From Ophiura sarsii (Eukaryota > Echinodermata > Ophiuroidea > Amphilepidida > Ophiuridae), in contig JAYJML010000021.1 in assembly GCA_035610835.1 (NCBI GenBank), positions 547,001-611,000 on the forward strand: 64,000 bases of DNA. Reading direction: 5' to 3'. A program made the translations under genes and the position numbers. Below, piece by piece: positions 52,243 to 61,105 of this stretch (the stretch's first letter is position 1; each line of letters begins with the position of its first letter). The notes below the pieces were generated by a model. The model searched no databases and was not told the origin of the DNA. It saw only the letters and a list, made by a program, of their open reading frames with translations.

Positions 52243-55125
52243 ATGTCTGTAGAATATCTCAAAGAAATAGAAACTATATCTACCCTTGGTAAAGAAATCG
52301 GTCTCGAAGGTCGCGATTTGAAAGAATTTTTGGTTGAGGAAAGAAAGAAATTAAAAGAACAAAGGGATGCTGATCGTGATGCAAGAACAGCCGAGCGCGA
52401 ACATGAAAAGGATCGCCAGGCTCATGAAAAAGAAATTAAAATTCATGAACTTGAAATTGAAAAAGAGCGCCTAGCTCAAGTAGCGCAGATGGAAAAAGAG
52501 CGTCAAACTCATGAATTGAATGTTGAAGAACAGCGCGCACAGCGTGAAGCGAATATGGAAGAGCAACGCGCACTGCGCGAGAAAGAGCGTAGAGCAGAGG
52601 AACAAATTAATGAAGAACATCGGTTAGGGCGCGAAAAAGAACTCTTGGAAACGCGTACAGAGCGCGAAAAAGAACTCTTGGAAACGCGTACAGAGCGCGA
52701 AAAAGAACTTTTGGAAACGCGTGCCGATCTTGAACAAAAGAAAAATGACACGCAATATCATCATGAAATTGAAATGGCTAACCTTACGCTCAAAAGTAAT
52801 GAATTACAGAATCAGACTGCCATAAATGGCTCACATACTTCGGCAAATAGCAACAAGTATAGACCATTGAAACTTCCAAAATACGATGAAACTAAAGATG
52901 ATATGGATGCATACATTAATAGGTTTGAAAGATATGCAGTAACAAGTCAATGGGAGCAAGAAATTTGGGCCTTGAATTTGAGTACTCTTTTGACTGGACA
53001 AGGACTACAGGTTTATGATGCACTTACTCCTAACGATGCCGATAACTATATCATTTTGAAAAGAGCATTGTTAAGACGGTATAAACATACCGAAGTTGGG
53101 TTTCGTGAGAAATTCAAAAACTCTAAACCTGACCCAAATGAAAGTGCTGAACAATATACAACCCGAATTACCAGGTACCTTCACAGGTGGATTGAACTCG
53201 CGGATGTAGGTAACTCAATTGGAGCTTTGGTAGATTTGTTGGTCAGAGATCAATTTTTACATAGCTGCCCGAGAAACATGGCCACTCATATTTTGGAACA
53301 AGAACCAAAAGAAGCAAACAAAGTTGCGATAATCGCTGATCATTACATAAATGCACATGGTGGTTGGTTCGACAAGGTCAAAGTGAAAGAAAATAAATTT
53401 CAATCCCAACCGAAAACATCAGGTCAGAATACAGGTCAATATAAAAATACTGGCCAGCCCCAACGTACAAACCAACCTCAAGGTCAATCGAATAGGCCTA
53501 GTAATACAACTACTAACACTGGTAAGTTCAGTACAGGTACAGGTACCCGTGAACCAATCACATGCTTCATATGTGGAAGAAAAGGTCACAGGGCAAGGGA
53601 TTGTTACCGTAAAGGGACATTAGCCCTTATATTGGATAGTGTAGAGGCACAACAATGCCCCATATATGAAAATAGGCCTAATGATGAAAACACTCAAGAA
53701 AATCTTGAGGATAACTACAACTCACAGCAGCAAAGTGACATGCAAAATAATGATAGTGCTAGGCCTATCAACCAGTCTGTATATAATTCAAGTACAGAAC
53801 AAGGTGATCAGTCGCATGGTAACGATGGTAACTCCAATAATAGTTATGCTTATCACAGTTTAAGATCTGACATAGGCCTAAACAGAAACACACAAGTACA
53901 CCAAGGTATTAGTCATGGTAATCCTGATAATCATAATTATAGGCCTACAACAAACACTGGGCAACAGAGTAACGGAGGTTATGGATCAGGACATATATCC
54001 TTAGGCCTACTATGTTCTGGGATCGACCCATATAAGGTTGACATTAAATTACAACAAGGTCATTCCGAGGTAGAGTGTGGTTGCCAACGAGAATTCGTAG
54101 GTGCAGCATGTAAGCATTGGGATAATAAACGTATGCCATTGAGAGAGGGAACGATCAATGGTACCCCAGTCAAAGTATATCGTGATACAGGTTGTAGTGG
54201 TGTCGTTGTACGTAAAAATCTAGTAAAACCACATCAATATACAGGTGAACAACACACATGCTATTTAATCGATGGTACACAACGTCGATATCCAGTCGCC
54301 AAGATCGATATTACTTCTCCATATCTTTCGGGTAGCGTATACGCTTTAGTAATGGAAACGCCAATATGTGACTTGGTGGTCGGACAATATCCAGGTGCAC
54401 GGGATCCAGCCGTAAAAGTAACATCAACTCAGAATACCGCAGTACAAGTTGATTTGGAAACAGAAGAGTTAGAAGAACAACATGTTGCCGCAGCTGTGGA
54501 GACCCGAGCTCAGAAAGCAGCACGTTCTAAACCTTTTAAACCATTAATCGTAACTCCATCAGATGAAGAAGTCACGCCACCGATACTCCGACAAGCACAG
54601 CAGGAAGATTACACCCTGAATAAGATAAGAGAACGTGTAGAGACAGGTAAACGGAAGGAATTTAAGAAAGGAACTATGGAAGCATTCACCATAGAAGACG
54701 GTATCATTTATCGAGAGTGCTATACACCTGAATCAGAATATATTGATGATGTCAAGCAAGTCATTGTGCCCAGTAAGTTTAGGAAACATGTTTTGAAGTT
54801 GGCTCATGAAGCTTTATTCGGTGGACACCAAGGAGTCCAAAAGACAACGGACAAGATATTATCAAATTTCTACTGGCCCGGAGTCGGAGCAGATGTATCA
54901 AGATACTGCTTTTCCTGCGACATTTGTCAACGAACTATTCCCAAAGGCAGGGTGTCCAAAGTACCGCTGAGAAAGATGCCCTTAATAGAAGCACCATTCG
55001 ATCGTATTGCCATAGATCTAGTTGGACCCATCAAGCCCGTAACAGAACGAGGACATCGTTATATCCTGGTTATGGTTGATTACGCTACTAGATACCCGGA
55101 AGCCGTTCCTTTGAAAAAACAATAG
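52243..55125 (+). CDS. gag-pol: Gag-protease-integrase (N-terminal part) polyprotein of the Gmr1-like element
   Basis: 960 residues from the first ATG with a good context (A at -3). The frame is open upstream to 52132 but only with non-ATG, Phe-rich sequence typical of an untranslated leader. Order: a charged coiled coil (about 5-175) with an 11-residue unit, EREKELLETRT, repeated three times at 129-161; a capsid-like region (about 205-375) whose end recalls the SCAN fold; a CCHC zinc knuckle (C441, C444, H449, C454); a Q/N-rich linker; a SWIM-like CxCx8CxH (C612, C614, C623, H625); a retropepsin with D648-T649-G650 and a later DLVVGQ; an integrase HHCC finger (H855, H862, C892, C895); and the first core Asp (D925). 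It stops at TAG (55123-55125) inside the integrase core. It would form the particle, process the polyprotein and begin integrase. Confidence 0.93.
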   Translation: MSVEYLKEIETISTLGKEIGLEGRDLKEFLVEERKKLKEQRDADRDARTAEREHEKDRQAHEKEIKIHELEIEKERLAQVAQMEKERQTHELNVEEQRAQREANMEEQRALREKERRAEEQINEEHRLGREKELLETRTEREKELLETRTEREKELLETRADLEQKKNDTQYHHEIEMANLTLKSNELQNQTAINGSHTSANSNKYRPLKLPKYDETKDDMDAYINRFERYAVTSQWEQEIWALNLSTLLTGQGLQVYDALTPNDADNYIILKRALLRRYKHTEVGFREKFKNSKPDPNESAEQYTTRITRYLHRWIELADVGNSIGALVDLLVRDQFLHSCPRNMATHILEQEPKEANKVAIIADHYINAHGGWFDKVKVKENKFQSQPKTSGQNTGQYKNTGQPQRTNQPQGQSNRPSNTTTNTGKFSTGTGTREPITCFICGRKGHRARDCYRKGTLALILDSVEAQQCPIYENRPNDENTQENLEDNYNSQQQSDMQNNDSARPINQSVYNSSTEQGDQSHGNDGNSNNSYAYHSLRSDIGLNRNTQVHQGISHGNPDNHNYRPTTNTGQQSNGGYGSGHISLGLLCSGIDPYKVDIKLQQGHSEVECGCQREFVGAACKHWDNKRMPLREGTINGTPVKVYRDTGCSGVVVRKNLVKPHQYTGEQHTCYLIDGTQRRYPVAKIDITSPYLSGSVYALVMETPICDLVVGQYPGARDPAVKVTSTQNTAVQVDLETEELEEQHVAAAVETRAQKAARSKPFKPLIVTPSDEEVTPPILRQAQQEDYTLNKIRERVETGKRKEFKKGTMEAFTIEDGIIYRECYTPESEYIDDVKQVIVPSKFRKHVLKLAHEALFGGHQGVQKTTDKILSNFYWPGVGADVSRYCFSCDICQRTIPKGRVSKVPLRKMPLIEAPFDRIAIDLVGPIKPVTERGHRYILVMVDYATRYPEAVPLKKQ
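54076..54117 (+). other. SWIM-like zinc-binding motif between zinc knuckle and protease
   Basis: Residues 612-625 of the polyprotein read CGCQREFVGAACKH, a C-x-C-x8-C-x-H arrangement that fits the SWIM zinc-finger signature (CxC, spacer, CxH) known from MULE-type transposases and some nuclear proteins. It is preceded by VDIKLQQGHSEVE, similar to the usual run-in. A chance arrangement of Cys and His cannot be excluded. Confidence 0.45.
55092..55125 (+). other. frame break in the integrase core at an A6 run
   Basis: The upstream frame ends at TAG 55123-55125. The continuing integrase is in the -1 frame, open from 55092, so the two overlap by about 30 bp. An A6 run at 55114-55119 followed by C lies in the overlap. 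The protein similarity runs through the junction without a gap if one base is missing from this run. Loss of one A (real mutation or sequencing error) is the simplest reading. A programmed -1 shift is less likely, because the site is inside an enzyme domain and the AAAAAAC heptamer is out of the standard phase. Confidence 0.85.
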
Positions 55126-57383
55126 AGGCAGAGGTCATCGCAGAAGAGTTGGTAAACATCTACAGTAGACTAGGAGTCCCGCGAGAGGTATTGACTGATA
55201 ATGGTTCACAATTTGTATCTGGAGTTATGAAGGAAATCAACAGGTTACTTTCAATACGAGGAATTACAACAACACCTTATCATGCAATGACCAATGGATT
55301 GTGCGAAAGATACAACGGTACACTAAAGACCATGCTGAAACGGATGTGTGAAGAACGACCGAAGGACTGGGATCGATACATTCCGCCACTTCTTTTTGCA
55401 TACCGTGAAGTTCCTCAAGCTAGTACTGGCTTCTCACCGTTCGAACTGTTGTATGGACGTTCAATCCGCGGTCCAATGTCCATATTGAAAGAATTGTGGA
55501 CAGGGCAATGCCAAGAAGTGGAAACCAAGAACGTGTACAAATATGTCATCGACTTACAGGATCGACTGGAGGAAACGTGTCAATTGGCGAGACAGGAATT
55601 AAGCAAAGTCCAGGTGAAACAAAGTATGCAATACAATAAGAAGGCCAGAGAAAGATCATTCGTATCGGGTGACGAGGTGTTACTACTACTACCCACCGAT
55701 AGGAATAAACTCCTCATGCACTGGAAGGGACCCTTCATGGTACTTGAAAAAAAAACCGCTATGGATTACCGCATAGATCTAGGCCATAGGCAACAGATAT
55801 TTCACGCCAACATGCTCAAAAAGTATCATCGAAGACCTAAAGACGATGTAGTGGTAGCAGCTGCTGTATCTGTTCTGGAAGATGAGATCATGGATGAATA
55901 TACCCAAGAAGATCAAATACTTCCGAATAATGAAGACCTATTACAACTTCCCAGACTTATAGCTAAAGAAACTGTGAATGACGTCCACATCAACCCGGAA
56001 CTATATAATGATCAAACACGGCAAGTCACTCGCCTACTTAACAGCTACAGCGATGTCTTGACGGATGTTCCAGGACACACCAACTTATGTAAACATGAAA
56101 TAAAAGTGACCGATGATAAACCGATCCGCTGCAGACCGTATCCAATTCCTCACGCCATAAGAGATGAGCTGCAAAAAGACATAGAAAACATGCAAAAGTG
56201 GGATGTTGTATCCAAATGTAATAACAGCCCATATGCTTTTCCACTAGTATGTGTACGAAAACCCGATGGAACCCTTAGGAGCTGCGTTGATATGAGGAAA
56301 CTTAACCAGATTACCGTCTTCGATGCCGAACCCATCCCAGACCAAGAAGAAATATTCTCACGATTATCTCAAGACAAATACTTCACGAAGATTGATCTTT
56401 CAAAAGGATACTGGCAAATACCAATGGACATAGGATCACGAAAGTATACTTCATTTACTACACCAAACGGGTTATACACTTTCAACATGATGCCCTTCGG
56501 ACTTGTCAATGCAGGAGCTACTTTTAGTAGAATGATGCGAATATTATTAGCTGGAATGGACAATATACACAATTACATCGATGACGTACTTATACATACC
56601 ACTACGTGGGAAGATCATCTACAAACATTATCCGAGTTTCTACATCGACTAAGAACTTCCCATCTAACCGCACGTCCTACCAAATGCTATATCGCTTATG
56701 ATGAGGTAGAGTTCTTAGGACATATTGTTGGGAAAGGCCAATTGAGACCACGACCCAGCAAACTCGATGCAATCAAGGAGTTCAAGCGACCAGAAACAAA
56801 GACCCAAGTACGCTCGTTTCTGGGGCTGGCAGGATACTACCGCCGGTTCATCCCAGACTTTTCGACCATTGCAAGCAGCTTAACTGATAGCACTAAGAAG
56901 GGTGTCCCAAACAAGATAGTTTGGGGAGATGAAGAAGAAACTTCATTCCAGACGCTGAAATCCAAACTCACAAGCTCACCTATTCTACACTTACCAGATT
57001 TGGCTAAGACCTTTATACTCAGAAGTGATGCTTCCAACGACGGTATCGGTGCTGTATTACTGCAAGAATATGATGGTGAATTATTCCCAACGGCATATGC
57101 GAGTAAGAAGATGAACAAACATCAAAAACATTACTCGGTCATGGAAAAGGAATGCTTGGCATTAATATGGGCAACTCAGAAATTCTCCACCTACTTATTT
57201 GGAAAGGAGTTTGTCATCCAAACCGACCATCAACCTTTGACATGTCTCCGAAAATCCAAAGTAGCAAATGGCAGGATAATGCGTTGGGCATTAGCACTAC
57301 AACAATTTCGCTACCGAATAGAAGTCATCAAAGGCAAACATAATGTTGGAGCCGATTTCATGAGTAGAGCAGTACTTGATTAA
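55126..57383 (+). CDS. gag-pol: integrase (C-terminal part), reverse transcriptase and RNase H of the Gmr1-like element
   Basis: Continuation of the polyprotein in the -1 frame, ending TAA at 57381-57383. It has no start codon of its own that makes biological sense. Counting residues from 55149: integrase D17 and E53 complete a D,D35E core (with D925 of the upstream frame); a GPF module follows at 192-196 with IFHANML after it, and no chromodomain. RT spans about 325-510 with D416 (FTKIDLSKGYWQ), MPFGLVNAGATF and YIDD at 476-479. RNase H spans about 620-740 with D627, E668, D693 and D736, ending in an ADFMSR motif. All catalytic residues I looked for are present. RT copies the RNA, RNase H removes it, and integrase inserts the DNA. 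RT after integrase is the Gmr1-like order. Confidence 0.93.
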
Positions 57384-57592
57384 AATGCTAAAACAAACAT
57401 CAAAATAATAACAGGAATCCATCAAATCATATAAGTATTCATACGATAGATGAGCGGTCATACGTAAGCATACTGGGTAGAAATATTTTAAAATCATGGA
57501 AGCTGATTGTATATATATATTCATGGAAGCAGATTTTTTTTATTTTATTTTGATAAATACAGTTCGTATATTTATCTTAAGTGGGGGTTAAT
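57384..57592 (+). other. 3' untranslated region and polypurine tract
   Basis: An AT-rich 209-bp stretch with no envelope-like frame. It ends in AAGTGGGGG (57579-57587) followed by TTAAT just before the 3' LTR. This purine-rich run is the likely primer for plus-strand synthesis, although TTAAT separates it from the LTR start, a little further than usual. Confidence 0.7.
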
Positions 57593-59725
57593 TGTTACGT
57601 AGAGCTTGGCTCTAACGCTTGATTTAGTAATGTATTTCTAGTATGATTTGATATTACACTATCTGGCGCGATGGTCGCTAGATGGCGTTCACATAAACAG
57701 GTGCGTTAGGTTGTATAAGCGTGACTAATTTCTCCCGCGCTTTACGAAGGATTATTGTGATCGCGTTGTCAACAAAAATCATTCCCTTATGTGATGTCTT
57801 GGAGATAACTATATTTTGGTTGCTTCCTAAAAACCGACATCTTTATCAGGGTAAGCTTGCGGTCATTGTGAGCCTGGTATATTTTGTTTCATGGGGTAAG
57901 TTTGCGAGTTTGCAAACCCATCGATTGGTCTAATGTGTGGCAATCAAGTTATTACGTGAAAGTTAGCATCATTAATTTCGTCGGCTATGGTATCAGCACC
58001 CCGTTGGATGGACGAGTCATACAGAATTTCGTCCAGGGTGAACAACTGAAAGTAGTGCCATCATGTCGACGAATGTCTGGAGACACGAGACATCACATTT
58101 GGGAATCTAACGTAAGTTTGTAAATAAGTGTAAATAAATATTGTATTATTTTTCTATAGACGTGTACGTGCTGACGTCCCTTAAAATACGTCTAAATTAT
58201 ATTTCACGATATTACATGTTCCCAATCCGTGTATTCAAGTTGACTACATTGAAGGTATAAAATGAAGTTATTCTTTGCAATTCAAATATCAAAATTTACA
58301 TCCGTGAAAATTACGGAAATTTCATTAATTGTTTTCGTAGAGATTAAGAAAACAAAATGTCTGTATCCGTTGTTTTATCTCATGAGCAAGGAAGTTTTGG
58401 ATAAAGAAACATATAACAAAATGAAACTCCTTTTTAATATATTTTGGAATAGAGCTGAAATGGGATAATAGTAGGTTTCTTTCCGCATGCAATTAATATG
58501 TCTTGAATGTAAATATATTTGTAAATACAATTTTATCCGAATGAAATAAATGTTGTGTAATAGGGTGAAATCATGACTTCTTGATATTGTGTGGCTTTAT
58601 GCGAATTAGCATAACAATCATGATTTTTCCCGCCCAAAATTATATATGTTTATAACAATGTATTGTGTATGGAGTGAACTCATGAACTTGCTAATATTAT
58701 GTGACGTTATGCGAATTAGCATTTGATCATGATTTCTCTCGCAAAATAAATATGGCTGGTGATTTATAAAAGTAAACTTTCATTTGTGTATGTTGTACCG
58801 ATGTTGCGTGGTGGAAATAATACCCCAAGATTTCATGAGTACATCAGTTGAAATGTCAATTATAAATCTACTTTTGGACACGCCGTTTTAATACGGTATC
58901 AAAAGAATTGATGTGTGTTGAATTTGGTCTATTAATATATAGAAACAATTTTGACTTGTATCCGAAATGGATATAGCTTTATTTGCAAATACAAAATATT
59001 ATTTGCAAGGTTTTGGTTTCAATTTATTGTTTCAGTGCGTTGGCTGTTATTGCTGTTACTGATGCTACAGCTTGTTACTGTTTATGGAGGTTAATGGCTG
59101 CCGATATAATTAGCAGTTGTATCACCGATTATTAATGCATACCAAATGTGGGGTAATCCGATGAATCTGATGTTGTTGACGTGGAAATCAACCAAGCATT
59201 AAAAACCCTTGGCTACGACCGTTGAATGATCATCAAGAATATATAACAACCGCTATATTGATTAAATGACAGATGTAATCCAATAATCCCTAATGATGTC
59301 GCAGATTAAGTAAGATAACATTAAATTCTGCTAAATGGGTAAGCACTGGTTATTATTACGTCATATATATCAATAACACTTTCAATGGTCTGGGGACATA
59401 ACAACACCATTGATTATTCGTCGAGGTTATTACATTCATGGGAACCCATCTACAACAACAAATGAGGCATAATTGAAGTGACATTATAATTTGATTTGAA
59501 CTTTGTGAATATTATTGTTTATGTGAATGAGACCTATTGTACAGGTCATCCATATGTTAATGGATCTGAAGAAAGTCAGTGACGGAGATGATGAATTAAA
59601 ATTATAGTTAAATATGGTAAATCTGATTTGTACGATGTGTTAATTGGCGTTCAAATGTATAGTACCTCACTTATGCGTAGTTAATTTATTGAACTTGGGC
59701 GTTACACCAAAGGTCAGGCGTAACA
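57593..59725 (+). repeat. 3' LTR (2133 bp)
   Basis: Same sequence as the 5' LTR at an offset of 7941 bp, with TGTTACG and CGTAACA ends. It lacks two TA units near 59365 and has T instead of C in the ATG(C/T)GATG word near 57793. It carries the equivalent TATA (58256-58261) and AATAAA (58545-58550) candidates. Confidence 0.96.
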
Positions 59726-60769
59726 CCTAGTCATGAATGACCCTAGTCATGAATGACCCTAGTCATGAATGACCCTAGTCATGAATGACCCTAGTCATGA
59801 ATGACCCTAGTCATGAATGACCCTAGTCATGAATGACCCTAGTCATGAATGACCCTAGTCATGAATGACCCTAGTCATGAATGACCCTAGTCATGAATGA
59901 CCCTAGTCATGAATGACCCTAGTCATGAATGACCCTAGTCATGAATGACCCTAGTCATGAATGACCCTAGTCATGAATGACCCTAGTCATGAATGACCCT
60001 AGTCATGAATGACCCTAGTCATGAATGACCCTAGTCATGAATGACCCTAGTCATGAATGACCCTAGTCATGAATGACCCTAGTCATGAATGACCCTAGTC
60101 ATGAATGACCCTAGTCATGAATGACCCTAGTCATGAATGACCCTAGTCATGAATGACCCTAGTCATGAATGACCCTAGTCATGAATGACCCTAGTCATGA
60201 ATGACCCTAGTCATGAATGACCCTAGTCATGAATGACCCTAGTCATGAATGACCCTAGTCATGAATGACCCTAGTCATGAATGACCCTAGTCATGAATGA
60301 CCCTAGTCATGAATGACCCTAGTCATGAATGACCCTAGTCATGAATGACCCTAGTCATGAATGACCCTAGTCATGAATGACCCTAGTCATGAATGACCCT
60401 AGTCATGAATGACCCTAGTCATGAATGACCCTAGTCATGAATGACCCTAGTCATGAATGACCCTAGTCATGAATGACCCTAGTCATGAATGACCCTAGTC
60501 ATGAATGACCCTAGTCATGAATGACCCTAGTCATGAATGACCCTAGTCATGAATGACCCTAGTCATGAATGACCCTAGTCATGAATGACCCTAGTCATGA
60601 ATGACCCTAGTCATGAATGACCCTAGTCATGAATGACCCTAGTCATGAATGACCCTAGTCATGAATGACCCTAGTCATGAATGACCCTAGTCATGAATGA
60701 CCCTAGTCATGAATGACCCTAGTCATGAATGACCCTAGTCATGAATGACCCTAGTCATGAATGACCCTA
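59726..60769 (+). repeat. 16-bp minisatellite, right part, about 65 units
   Basis: The GACCCTAGTCATGAAT array resumes right after the 3' LTR with CCTAG as the right target duplication (59726-59730). It runs without visible mismatches until it passes into two AT-rich 16-bp units (GACCCTAAATATATAT). With the left part the uninterrupted array would be about 1985 bp or 124 units. Confidence 0.97.
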
Positions 60770-61103
60770 AATATATATGACCCTAAATATATATGACCCT
60801 AAATATAGTCATTTTCAACCACCGTTCCGGGGTCATTTGCTAATCGGGATATACCGTTATCAAAATGACCCCTGAATATGGTCATTTTTTGACCCTAATA
60901 TAGTCAGAGAGAAAAAGAGAAATATAGTCATTTGACCCCAAGGATAGTCATTTTTAACCACAATTTGGGTGAAGTTTTTGACTAGATCACCGGGTCAAAT
61001 TTGACCCTTTTTTAGTCGGTGCATAGTTGACTCCGTAAGCGGGGTTAAAAATGACCTTTTGTGGTTGAATTTTGACCACGTATTTTTAAGATTTTTTAGT
61101 GTG
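60770..61103. other. right end of the outer MITE-like element
   Basis: Matches the left copy for about 125 bp (CGTTCCGGGGTCATTTGC and onward, compare 48185-48258), then continues with sequence absent from the left copy and ends in the inverted repeat TTTTTAGTGTG followed by TA. Rich in GGTCA/TGACC words. No coding potential. Confidence 0.75.
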
Positions 61104-61105
61104 TA

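Larger units (their letters stand above)
49652..59725 (+). mobile_element. Gmr1-like Ty3/gypsy LTR retrotransposon, nearly intact
   Basis: A 10,074-bp element with 2137- and 2133-bp LTRs bounded by TGTTACG and CGTAACA, a tRNA-Pro type primer site, Gag, protease, integrase, RT, RNase H and a purine-rich tract, flanked by CCTAG duplications. Integrase lies upstream of RT, opposite to the usual Ty3/gypsy order and as in Ty1/copia, while the RT, RNase H and integrase sequences are gypsy-like. That combination is the published hallmark of the Gmr1 clade. No envelope-like frame follows RNase H. The LTRs are almost identical, so the insertion is young. One frame break lies in the integrase core. Confidence 0.93.
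47968..61103. mobile_element. composite MITE-like element with TA flanks, host of nested insertions
   Basis: Outer ends are perfect 11-bp inverted repeats: CACACTAAAAA at 47968-47978 and its complement at 61093-61103. Each is followed inward by a GGTCAAAAT word and flanked by TA (47966-47967 and 61104-61105), as for Tc1/mariner-type non-autonomous elements. It encodes no transposase. The native part is dominated by GGGTCA/TGACCC words. Its 13-kb length comes from a second element (48259-48616), a partial internal duplication (48030 onward repeated from 48617), an expanded 16-bp minisatellite and an LTR retrotransposon. Joining the left and right native parts suggests an original length near 0.5 kb. 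Confidence 0.75.

Noticed and set aside
52509..57524. Minus-strand and out-of-phase frames within the retrotransposon
   Set aside because: They are shadows of the Gag-Pol frames and show no independent features.
57384..57592. Envelope gene after RNase H
   Set aside because: Only about 200 bp lie before the 3' LTR and no suitable frame exists.
48706..60769. Telomere-like repeat
   Set aside because: CCCTAG and CCCTAA words occur, but the unit is 16 bp and not a (CCCTAA)n type; it is a minisatellite grown within a transposon.
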